From: AEGEAN-183 sp964614345
GTDB taxonomy: Bacteria; Pseudomonadota; Gammaproteobacteria; Magnimaribacterales; Magnimaribacteraceae
DNA: 14,671 nt
NCBI GenBank assembly: GCA_964614345.1
Contig: CAZTLP010000030.1
Span: forward strand, 1-14,671
Direction: 5' to 3'
Below are positions 1 to 6,424 of this stretch, piece by piece (the stretch's first letter is position 1; each line of letters opens with the position of its first letter). A model generated the notes under the pieces. It had not been told where the DNA came from. It did not search any database and saw nothing but the letters and a program-made list of their open reading frames with translations. Both the position numbers and the translations under genes were made by a program.

Positions 1-96
1 GTGATTTATACTCAAAAAAAGCCGTTGGGTCTCTGTTACAATGCCGATTCTACCTATATTTTAATTTTTGAAATATAAAAATTCATTAGCTTAATA
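1..96. other. Non-coding or truncated upstream edge
   Basis: I see no supported gene here. Short open frames run in from the left edge on the plus strand and stop at about 71 and 78, but neither translation has a recognisable motif, so either could be the tail of an upstream gene or chance. The stretch is AT-rich and has TATATT at 55-60 and TATAAA at 74-79, which could serve as -10 elements for the DUF454 gene at 97; no convincing -35 accompanies either. No Shine-Dalgarno sequence precedes the GTG at 97. Confidence 0.4.
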
Positions 97-510
97 GTGA
101 ACAACCAAGAAATTCACAAGGTCAAGGAAGTAAAAAATCCTTTATTAAGATTCCTTTGGGTCGGACTTGGATGCCTTTTTGTAGGCTTAGGGGCAATTGG
201 AGCTGTAGTCCCAGGGATGCCCACAACTGTCTTTTTAGTTTTAGCAGCAGCTTGTTTTATTAGGTCTTCTCAAAGGCTTTATGACTGGCTAATCAGCAAT
301 AAAACTTTTGGTCCTTATTTAAAAGATTACAGAGAGGGCAAAGGAATTCCACTAAGGGCTAAAGTGTTAGCTTTATCTATGATAGTTATTTTTGTTAGCT
401 TTGCAGTTTTTTATGCCATAGAAGCTAAACAAATAAAGGTCTTGGTAGGACTAATTGGCCTTATCGGTTTCTTATTTGTATTCTTTAAAGTACCAGCAAC
501 AAAGACCTAG
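97..510 (+). CDS. DUF454 family (YbaN-like) inner-membrane protein
   Basis: This 137-residue protein matches the DUF454/YbaN family, whose function is unknown. Visible hallmarks are a glycine-rich hydrophobic stretch followed by PGMPTTVF (residues 39-46), then FIRSSQRLYDWL (54-65), FGPYLKDYREGKGIPLRAK (71-89) and a hydrophobic tail. Membrane segments lie at about 18-37, 43-55, 90-108 and 113-131, so it is probably an inner-membrane protein. The length is usual for the family. The GTG at 97 is the only sensible start: it puts a short charged leader before the first membrane segment, although no Shine-Dalgarno is visible. It converges with the haem-receptor-like gene, and the two stop codons overlap in a CTAG at 507-510. 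Its place beside iron genes does not by itself imply an iron role. Family assignment is firm; role unknown. Confidence 0.88.
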   Translation: MNNQEIHKVKEVKNPLLRFLWVGLGCLFVGLGAIGAVVPGMPTTVFLVLAAACFIRSSQRLYDWLISNKTFGPYLKDYREGKGIPLRAKVLALSMIVIFVSFAVFYAIEAKQIKVLVGLIGLIGFLFVFFKVPATKT

Positions 511-2723
511 AACTTATATCTAAAAGAAGCACTTATAGATCTCCCCGGCTCACCAAATAAATCCAACTCTTCATCATTTTCAGGTAACTCAGCTACTGAA
601 GCCCATCTTATATACTTTTTATCAGTTAAATTCTCAACAGAGACTCTTAGCTGAAAATTATCGCTATGATTGTAGAAACCAAATAGATCAATTAGACCGT
701 AGCCTGATGTTGAAGCCCTAGGCGTACATTCCTCAGAAGATTCACAATGATGAGCAAATCCCACAGTAGGCACACCTTCTAAGCCATCTTTGCTTGAATC
801 AACTAGATTGATTAATCCTTGTATACCCCACTTTTCATTTGATGATATCCAGTCCAAACCAATAATCACTTCCTTGGGATCAACTTCAGCTATATCTTCT
901 CCTTCATCGTTTTTTCCTGAACCAATTGACCCAGCAAATTTAGCATTAAGGTTTTCTGAAATTTTTCTGTCATACTCAAATTCAATGCCTTCAATCTCAA
1001 CACCTTCATGATTATCGTACTCATAGATAACCAAACCCAGTGGCGAAAAGCCAATCGCCTCTGCATTTATAAAGTCTTTAACTTTATTTTTATAAATAGC
1101 TAATTCCCACTCTCCTTGATCTTGTTGACCTCTCAACCCCAATTCATAGCTTTTGCTTGTTTCAGATTTTAGATTTGGATTAGGCCTAACCGTATACCTG
1201 TATGCAAAATTAGTGAATACAGTATTTGCGCTCTCATAATCAGGGGCTCTAAATCCTTCACTGTATTGACTGTAAAAAGTTAAATCTGGAGAAATGTCAA
1301 AGAGGTAACCTACCTTGAGCGAAGTTTCTGAATCCCCTACGTCTTTAACCTGATATGCCAAAGAATTACCATTTAGAAAGTAAGAATCTATAGAAGTATT
1401 GAGTTCATAATCATCATATCTGAAACCTAATGAAAGTACCTGACTATCAGAAAGGTTAATACGGTCATTAAAAAAGAAAGCTTTTCGAACTGATTCAGAA
1501 TCTGGAAAAGTCTTATTAGGGTAATTCTCTCCATCAACTGCAAAAGACACTGTGCCTGTAATCAGATTAGTCTCAGATCTCATTCTTGGCCTAGTTGTTT
1601 CTGTTCTCTCGTAATCTAAGCCATAAACCATTTGGTGTTTTGTTAAGGTCTTATAGGCCTGTAAAGTCATTCCACTTAGTGATTGATTAAACTCGAAATC
1701 ACTAATTCTCATTGTTGGAGTAGGAGCTGCCTGCATTCCATTAAGAAAAGAGACTTGTTGTTGTATAGTTAGTTGTCTCTGCTCAGTGTCTTGTTTATAA
1801 ACAGCAATTCCTCCTGTATCCAATAAGTTTGAATTTTTTGGGGATAAATCAATTTTAAAACTAACTCTGTCCCTTGAGCCTTCATCTTCTCCTAAAGAAG
1901 AGGAAACTGCTCTTGGAGCTGGGAAGTAAACAAACCCCTTTTCAGTATTAACAATCCAATCCCCATCCCACTCCTGTATATCAGCTACTAAGCTAAGAAT
2001 AGTTGTTTCTGAAGAATGAAAAATAGTCTTAGCTAATAGGCTCTTCTGATTACCCTTAAAGGGGTTAGCTTCTAGACTAAAGTCATCATGTATTTCTGTT
2101 TCGTTAAGGCCTCTATGGACAAGCTGAAGAAGACCTTCAATATTTTCTCCAGCTGCAGCTGCCATAAAGTTAATCTTTTCTTGTTTATTTGATTGTTGTG
2201 TAGATGCATTAACCGAGAAGTATCTACCGCCTTCCTCAACTAAATCAGAGGGATCTTTTGTGACATATGAAATAGCTCCAGCTAAACCATCGGATCCATA
2301 TTCTACTGAACTAGGTCCTTTCATAATCTCTACTTTCTTCAACAGTTCTGTATCAACGATATCTCTACCGTAGCCTGTATAGGAATCAGATATTCTTTGA
2401 CCATCTATTAGATAGATAGCACCACCGTGGATACCTCTTATATGTAAATCCTGTGTGAAAGAACGTCCATATTGGTTTTCTTTATGTGCTGAAACTCCTG
2501 GAATGAATCTTACTAATTCGGCCAGGCCATCAATCATCATGAGATCAAGGTCTTGCGAACTTATTGAATCAACTGATCCTATAACTTCACTCGCAACAGT
2601 AGGTATTCGAGAAGAGATTACTATTAGCTCTTCGTCAACACTTTCCAAGTGCTCTTCATCAGCTGAAATTGATGTAAAAGCTAACAGTAAAAAACAAGAA
2701 AAAACCCTAAGCATCTTTGTCAT
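507..2723 (-). CDS. TonB-dependent receptor, haem/haemoglobin-receptor type
   Basis: An outer-membrane beta-barrel transporter, probably for haem or another iron chelate, energised by TonB. Residues 1-21 form a signal peptide ending SISA, and a TonB-box-like ELIVIS lies at 32-37. The plug spans about 40-160 and includes HIRG (94-97), a YLIDGQRI strand (104-111), VEIMKGPSSVEYGSDGLAGA (131-150) and YVTKD, the pattern of haemoglobin/transferrin receptors rather than siderophore receptors. The barrel has FRAP at 491-494 and NPNL at 515-518, the paired motifs of haem receptors, but no His between them. A loop has HHC at 658-660 and Cys666, a possible disulfide. The C terminus is aromatic (F738). 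The length of 738 is usual. AGGA six bases before the ATG supports the start. It lies 82 bases downstream of the FecA-like receptor and may share its Fur-controlled transcript. The ligand is inferred, not shown. Confidence 0.88.
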   Translation of the reverse strand: MTKMLRVFSCFLLLAFTSISADEEHLESVDEELIVISSRIPTVASEVIGSVDSISSQDLDLMMIDGLAELVRFIPGVSAHKENQYGRSFTQDLHIRGIHGGAIYLIDGQRISDSYTGYGRDIVDTELLKKVEIMKGPSSVEYGSDGLAGAISYVTKDPSDLVEEGGRYFSVNASTQQSNKQEKINFMAAAAGENIEGLLQLVHRGLNETEIHDDFSLEANPFKGNQKSLLAKTIFHSSETTILSLVADIQEWDGDWIVNTEKGFVYFPAPRAVSSSLGEDEGSRDRVSFKIDLSPKNSNLLDTGGIAVYKQDTEQRQLTIQQQVSFLNGMQAAPTPTMRISDFEFNQSLSGMTLQAYKTLTKHQMVYGLDYERTETTRPRMRSETNLITGTVSFAVDGENYPNKTFPDSESVRKAFFFNDRINLSDSQVLSLGFRYDDYELNTSIDSYFLNGNSLAYQVKDVGDSETSLKVGYLFDISPDLTFYSQYSEGFRAPDYESANTVFTNFAYRYTVRPNPNLKSETSKSYELGLRGQQDQGEWELAIYKNKVKDFINAEAIGFSPLGLVIYEYDNHEGVEIEGIEFEYDRKISENLNAKFAGSIGSGKNDEGEDIAEVDPKEVIIGLDWISSNEKWGIQGLINLVDSSKDGLEGVPTVGFAHHCESSEECTPRASTSGYGLIDLFGFYNHSDNFQLRVSVENLTDKKYIRWASVAELPENDEELDLFGEPGRSISASFRYKF

Positions 2724-2777
2724 TAGTAATCCTATTTATTTTTTAAAAAAGTTAACACGGGTTGGGTTTTAGGCGGC

Positions 2778-2783
2778 ATTATA
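2778..2783 (-). promoter_or_regulatory. Possible -10 element before the haem-type receptor
   Basis: The minus strand reads TATAAT here, about 55 bases upstream of the receptor ATG in the 82-base gap between the two receptor genes. No good -35 is found at 15-18 bases; the best match at 17 bases is GTTATT. The gap also holds a 16-base AT palindrome (2787-2802) and a short G-rich patch. I see no Fur-like site in it. A weak secondary promoter is possible, but read-through from the upstream receptor is at least as likely. Confidence 0.25.
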
Positions 2784-2805
2784 AATTTTTTATTAATAAA
2801 AATAA

Positions 2806-5019
2806 CTATAATTTTATTCTTAAACCGAAAACTGCTGTCCGTGGTTTTTGTGCTCTTGCTCCTTTTTTAGGGGCCCTTGCAATAATATCTTCGTGATCAA
2901 AAATGTTTTCAACTATCAGGTAGACATCCATGCTGTCATTGATCTGTTTTGATAATGACATGTCTACAATTCTGTATGAATCTATTTCTGTTCCTGAAGA
3001 GCAACTTGCAACAGAACAAGTACTTCCATAAGCATACAAAGTGGCATCGCCACTAAATCCTGAATTAGTTCTAAAACCACTTTTTATGGCTAGCTGGGAA
3101 TCAGGTAAATCTGGAATGTCCATTCCTGCATAAACATCGCCCCAGAATGAACTGGAGAAAGTATTATCAAAGCTTGCATCCGTAGAAGTGTAGATGGCAC
3201 TGATTGGATAAGTTACTCCAGCTTCTGAAATGATTTCTGTTTGAGCTGTTAATTCCAATCCACTTATAGAAGCCGCTCCAGCATTGAAGGAATCACCAAT
3301 TTCACACTCTCCTACAGCGCCTCCAGATGCAGTACAACTTCCAAACATGTTTTGATAATCAGTATCAAAATATACTAGCTCAACGAAAGTAGAGCCCTGT
3401 ATGTACCTTATGCCCAACTCCATATTATCCGCTTCTTCTGGATCTGCTCCTCCACTTGTGGGAGTAAACCCTTCATGAAATCCTAAGAATACGGAAGTAC
3501 TGCCATTTACTTCATAAGTTGCACCAAAACCAAATAAACTATTATCTGAATCAACTAACTTCTTCGGATATCCTTTTTCAGTGTTTACTGAGCTTCTAAC
3601 TGAGTCTACATACCTTTTTTGGTTAATCTCCCAGTTTTCTCTTCTAAACCCAAAGTTTAATGATAAAGATCCAATATTTACTTCTTCACTTAGAAAAAAA
3701 GCAGTTGCCTCAGCTTCAGTAACCCTGTTATTAGAGCTATAACCAGGGGCAGAACCTTCACTTAGAGTACTCAGATTTCCTCCTGACCAAGTAGCATATT
3801 CATATATTTGGTAACGATCTTCTGAATCTTCTGTTGATCTGTATCCAGCTGTAAAAGTCTGCTTATCAGTACTGTATTGAATTTCTATGTCAGTTCCTTC
3901 TGAAATATAAGCTCTATTGTTATTCTTAAGTTTTATTTCTACAGCCTGAGAATTGGTCCCCTGCAATATAGATATGGCATCAAGATTTCCTGAATTGGCA
4001 GAGGCTATTATGTTATTAATTCCATTACCCAATCCATAAACTTTACCGTTATCTATCTTGTCTACCTTAAACCAATTTCTTGCAAAATCATTCTCATAAA
4101 TTGTGGCACTAAATTCGAAATCTCCCATATCAGCTATATAGTTTAAAGAAATGGTATCGTGGGCATTATCCATGTTGTCATAAGCAGTTAGTCCGTATCT
4201 TACATGCGGGTTCCTTCTAAAATCATCGTTGGCTAATCCAATATAAGATTGATCTGATGATTCATCGGAATCTTGATATTTGATGTTTAATTCATGGTAG
4301 ATTCCTTCTGACTGAGGATCTGAATTTAGTCTCAATTTGAAGACGACATCATCTTTATCAAAACCGGTGTCTTCGTTTGAATTCTTAATTGAATCAAAAC
4401 CGTTGGTCTTCCATAAGTGAGACTCGATTAGGAAAGCTAGATTGTCCTGAACAACTCCATAATGAAAATGAGTTCTACTAGTGTGATCTTCACCAATCTC
4501 TTGATTAAATAAACCTCCAGTGCCATCAGGTATAGGTGTGCTCAGTAAATTTATAGCACCCCCTACTGTATAGGGTCCTTGAGTAATGGCTGCTGGCCCT
4601 TTCAAAACTTCTATACCTGCTAATCTTGGCGTCGTAGGAAAGTAGTAAGCAGAAGAAGAGGCATAAGGAGCTGGGGCAATTAATATTCCATCTTCCATCA
4701 AGGTGACTTTACCTGATCTATCTGCGTAGGTTCCCCTGATACTAATATTTGGTCTTAGGCCATAACCCTCTTCAGGACGAAAATTTATACCAGGGACTGT
4801 TGACAAAATTTTATGGATATCTGTGTATTCATAAATCTTAAGATCTTCAGTTGTAATCACAGAAGCTGAACCAGCAATTTCTAGAGCTTCTTCTTGTGAT
4901 CCAATAATTTCAATAACTTCTATTTCTACATTTTCAGAGGCAGCATCATCCGAAGCAACATAAAAAGAAATAAAAGTAAGAAATAGAAATAAGAAGAGTC
5001 TTTTCACGCTTGTAATCAA
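2806..5019 (-). CDS. TonB-dependent receptor, FecA-like (ferric chelate uptake)
   Basis: An outer-membrane ferric-chelate transporter most like the FecA group. After a hydrophobic signal peptide (about 6-22) comes a TonB-box-like VIEIIGS (35-41), with no N-terminal signalling domain, so FecIR-style signalling is unlikely. The plug has NISIRG (91-96), LMEDGILIAPAPYA (107-120), AYYFPTTPRLAGIEVLKGPA (124-143) and GGAINLLSTPIP (153-164), strongly FecA-like. The C terminus GARAQKPRTAVFGLRIKL (720-737) also fits. Cys pairs at 562/572 and 668/673 probably form loop disulfides. The listed start is TTG at 5017-5019. A GTG at residue 5 (5005-5007) would give a neater VKRLFLFLFL signal peptide, and neither has a Shine-Dalgarno. 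A strong Fur operator lies 10-44 bases upstream, so iron repression is likely. Ferric citrate as ligand is not proven; other siderophores fit equally well. Confidence 0.9.
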   Translation of the reverse strand: MITSVKRLFLFLFLTFISFYVASDDAASENVEIEVIEIIGSQEEALEIAGSASVITTEDLKIYEYTDIHKILSTVPGINFRPEEGYGLRPNISIRGTYADRSGKVTLMEDGILIAPAPYASSSAYYFPTTPRLAGIEVLKGPAAITQGPYTVGGAINLLSTPIPDGTGGLFNQEIGEDHTSRTHFHYGVVQDNLAFLIESHLWKTNGFDSIKNSNEDTGFDKDDVVFKLRLNSDPQSEGIYHELNIKYQDSDESSDQSYIGLANDDFRRNPHVRYGLTAYDNMDNAHDTISLNYIADMGDFEFSATIYENDFARNWFKVDKIDNGKVYGLGNGINNIIASANSGNLDAISILQGTNSQAVEIKLKNNNRAYISEGTDIEIQYSTDKQTFTAGYRSTEDSEDRYQIYEYATWSGGNLSTLSEGSAPGYSSNNRVTEAEATAFFLSEEVNIGSLSLNFGFRRENWEINQKRYVDSVRSSVNTEKGYPKKLVDSDNSLFGFGATYEVNGSTSVFLGFHEGFTPTSGGADPEEADNMELGIRYIQGSTFVELVYFDTDYQNMFGSCTASGGAVGECEIGDSFNAGAASISGLELTAQTEIISEAGVTYPISAIYTSTDASFDNTFSSSFWGDVYAGMDIPDLPDSQLAIKSGFRTNSGFSGDATLYAYGSTCSVASCSSGTEIDSYRIVDMSLSKQINDSMDVYLIVENIFDHEDIIARAPKKGARAQKPRTAVFGLRIKL

Positions 5020-5026
5020 ATGTTAA

Positions 5027-5063
5027 TAATAATCATTCTCATTTTAAATGAGAATGATTACTA
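5027..5063 (-). promoter_or_regulatory. Fur operator: 31-base perfect palindrome with two 7-1-7 sites
   Basis: Bases 5030-5060 are a perfect inverted repeat: TAATCATTCTCATTT (5030-5044), one central T, and its exact reverse complement (5046-5060). Two Fur 7-1-7 motifs (consensus TGATAAT-N-ATTATCA) sit on its flanks: TAATAAT-C-ATTCTCA at 5027-5041 matches 12 of 14 positions, and TGAGAAT-G-ATTACTA at 5049-5063 matches 11 of 14. Paired sites around a -10 element are typical of strongly Fur-repressed promoters. It serves the FecA-like receptor and probably the haem-type receptor behind it. Binding by Fur is inferred from the match. Confidence 0.87.
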
Positions 5064-5070
5064 TTTACAA
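5041..5070 (-). promoter_or_regulatory. Probable sigma-70 promoter for the receptor pair
   Basis: The minus strand has TTGTAA (5065-5070, 4 of 6 to TTGACA), an 18-base spacer, and TAAAAT (5041-5046, 5 of 6 to TATAAT). The -10 and most of the spacer lie inside the Fur palindrome, so Fur binding would block RNA polymerase. Transcription would start near 5034, leaving a leader of about 15 bases to the TTG or about 27 to the alternative GTG. Confidence 0.55.
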
Positions 5071-5082
5071 GTATAAAGTTGC

Positions 5083-6021
5083 TTAAGATGAAAAATAAAA
5101 TTTACGCCAAAGACTCAAGCCGAAAAGTAAAGACAAACTCCACAAAATTAATTCTAACCAATTGGGATTACTGTTATAGCCAAAAAAACCTTTTAGAAAA
5201 ACACCTACTCTACCCTTGTCATGGAGCCAATGAGAATATTGATCCTTACCGTGAAGGTTATAACTATAAAAAACCTCTTTATCATTTTCATCTAGAGCCT
5301 TTTTAGGGGTATGAACATTCCAAACTCTGATAATTTGATCTTTAGCTTTTAGGGTCGTGCCATCTTCTAGTTGCTTATCTTTAAGGCCTACCCAATCAAG
5401 GTGATCCCCTTTTACGAGAAACTCCTCTGCTTCGTGCGTTCCGTAGGCCACCATCCCGGAAGCAAAAAAGACAAGAAGAAGTGTTGTGATTCTAAAAAAA
5501 GAAGTTAGATCTACTTTTCTTCCCTGCACCACCACTAGGTAACCTAAGAAGATAGCTAAGATCATTCCTGAGAAGAAACCAATGTAAGAAAAACTTCCAA
5601 GAATGGAAAAGCTACCCATTAAGAATATAGCTGTTTCAAACCCTTCTCTAAGAATAGCGAAAAAGACTAGAAAAAATACTCCCCATCCTGCTGTTTTTAA
5701 TGCACTAGAAGTTTGATCTTCAAGAACTTCTCTATCACTTACTTTCTTTGCCAACCAAAAAATTACATACCACAGCAAGCCAGCAGTTATATACATCAAT
5801 GTAGCTTCAACCAGTTTTTCTATGGAAGCATTACCGATTGACTCTTTTATACTATTTAGAAATAAAGCTACCAAAAGGCTTGCTACTATTGAGGCTCCGA
5901 CTGCATACCAAAGTTGCAGCACCTCTTTCTTAAGCCCTTGTTTAGAAATAACTGTATAAATTATTCCTACAATCAGAGCAGCTTCTAAGGTTTCTCTAAA
6001 TGTAATGATAAATTCATTCAC
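5083..6021 (-). CDS. FTR1-family iron permease
   Basis: An inner-membrane iron transporter of the FTR1/EfeU family. The two signature motifs that bind iron are both present: RETLE (residues 9-13) in the first membrane helix and REGFE (125-129) in the fourth. Seven hydrophobic segments can be drawn at about 5-24, 37-56, 72-93, 111-135, 139-163, 175-194 and 286-304. A soluble stretch (about 196-280) before the last helix is rich in His, Asp, Glu and Tyr, with repeated DK/HDK patterns. The start is GTG, which places the RExxE motif at residue 9 as usual in the family. A Fur site lies 5-23 bases upstream of the start. No EfeO or EfeB partner and no multicopper oxidase is nearby, so the electron or iron donor is unknown. 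It could be a general periplasmic iron importer serving the receptors next door. Confidence 0.92.
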   Translation of the reverse strand: MNEFIITFRETLEAALIVGIIYTVISKQGLKKEVLQLWYAVGASIVASLLVALFLNSIKESIGNASIEKLVEATLMYITAGLLWYVIFWLAKKVSDREVLEDQTSSALKTAGWGVFFLVFFAILREGFETAIFLMGSFSILGSFSYIGFFSGMILAIFLGYLVVVQGRKVDLTSFFRITTLLLVFFASGMVAYGTHEAEEFLVKGDHLDWVGLKDKQLEDGTTLKAKDQIIRVWNVHTPKKALDENDKEVFYSYNLHGKDQYSHWLHDKGRVGVFLKGFFGYNSNPNWLELILWSLSLLFGLSLWRKFYFSS

Positions 6022-6025
6022 AAAC

Positions 6026-6044
6026 GAGAATGGTAATCATTATT
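6026..6044 (-). promoter_or_regulatory. Fur box directly before the iron permease
   Basis: On the minus strand the 19 bases match the classical Fur consensus GATAATGATAATCATTATC at 15 positions. The box begins five bases upstream of the GTG start, in the 40-base gap behind the small membrane-protein gene. This position marks a separate iron-responsive promoter for the permease, distinct from the lysC transcript. Fur binding is inferred from the match. Confidence 0.8.
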
Positions 6045-6057
6045 ATTTAATTGGCAA
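6030..6057 (-). promoter_or_regulatory. Candidate promoter for the iron permease
   Basis: The minus strand has TTGCCA (6052-6057, 5 of 6 to TTGACA), a 16-base spacer and TACCAT (6030-6035, 4 of 6 to TATAAT), with the -10 inside the Fur box. Start of transcription would fall within a few bases of the GTG, giving a leaderless or nearly leaderless mRNA. An alternative with ACGACA (6067-6072) as -35 has a poorer -10. The assignment is tentative. Confidence 0.35.
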
Positions 6058-6061
6058 GTTT

Positions 6062-6424
6062 TTAATTGTCGTGTGAACTATGAAGGTCTTTTTCTATGTC
6101 TTCGTGATCACCTACCATAATGTGTTGTTCACTCTTGGTTACGTACCTCTCTAATAGAGGGATACCCAGTAAAGGAATTGCTCCCCCAAAAACTATGCCG
6201 AGTGCTGCTGAACGCATAGTTGGATCCAAAGCTGCTGCTATTAAGTCGGCAAAGATATGCGCTATAACTGCCCCGATGATGCCGGCAATATGGCCATTCG
6301 AAGCTAGTTTAAGAAGTCTATTTATACTCCAACCGCTGTAATAACCTATGATTAAAATACTGACATGTACTAAACCAAAGATGAATCCTCGCATCACCCC
6401 CTGATCAAGTTCTAATATTCCCAT
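6062..6424 (-). CDS. Unrecognised small three-helix membrane protein with His-rich tail
   Basis: I do not recognise this 120-residue protein. Three membrane segments are visible at about 12-34, 46-66 and 73-92, followed by a soluble tail (about 95-120) with His at 101, 107, 115 and 118 and many Asp/Glu residues. His20 and His56 lie within the helices and His45 at a helix edge; the second helix reads IAHIFADLIAAALDP (54-68). The third carries GGAIPLLGIPLLERY (80-94). Its ATG follows the lysC TAA with no gap and has no Shine-Dalgarno, so translation is probably coupled to lysC. The iron permease starts 40 bases downstream from its own Fur site. Metal binding by the tail and a link to iron transport are guesses from composition and neighbourhood. 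Coding is supported by the clean membrane pattern and tight fit between genes. Confidence 0.75.
   Translation of the reverse strand: MGILELDQGVMRGFIFGLVHVSILIIGYYSGWSINRLLKLASNGHIAGIIGAVIAHIFADLIAAALDPTMRSAALGIVFGGAIPLLGIPLLERYVTKSEQHIMVGDHEDIEKDLHSSHDN

Noticed and set aside
1..78. Open frames entering from the left edge, possibly the end of an upstream gene
   Set aside because: About 25 codons or fewer with no motif; too little sequence to tell a gene tail from chance.
2455..2772. Plus-strand frame of 105 codons over the signal-peptide end of the haem-type receptor
   Set aside because: It lies antisense to a receptor with clear plug motifs and signal peptide, and encodes no recognisable domain.
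2787..2802. 16-base AT-only palindrome between the two receptors, considered as a second Fur site or a terminator
   Set aside because: It lacks the GATAAT/ATTATC pattern of Fur sites and has no GC stem, so it is probably chance in AT-rich DNA.
2806..5019. FecA-like receptor as a signalling transducer controlling a sigma/anti-sigma pair
   Set aside because: Only about a dozen residues separate the signal peptide from the TonB box, so no signalling domain exists, and no fecIR-like genes are nearby.
5079..5306. Open frame of 75 codons on the plus strand opposite the end of the iron permease
   Set aside because: It overlaps the strongly supported FTR1 gene in antisense, has no recognisable motif, and its composition looks like a complement of membrane-protein codons.
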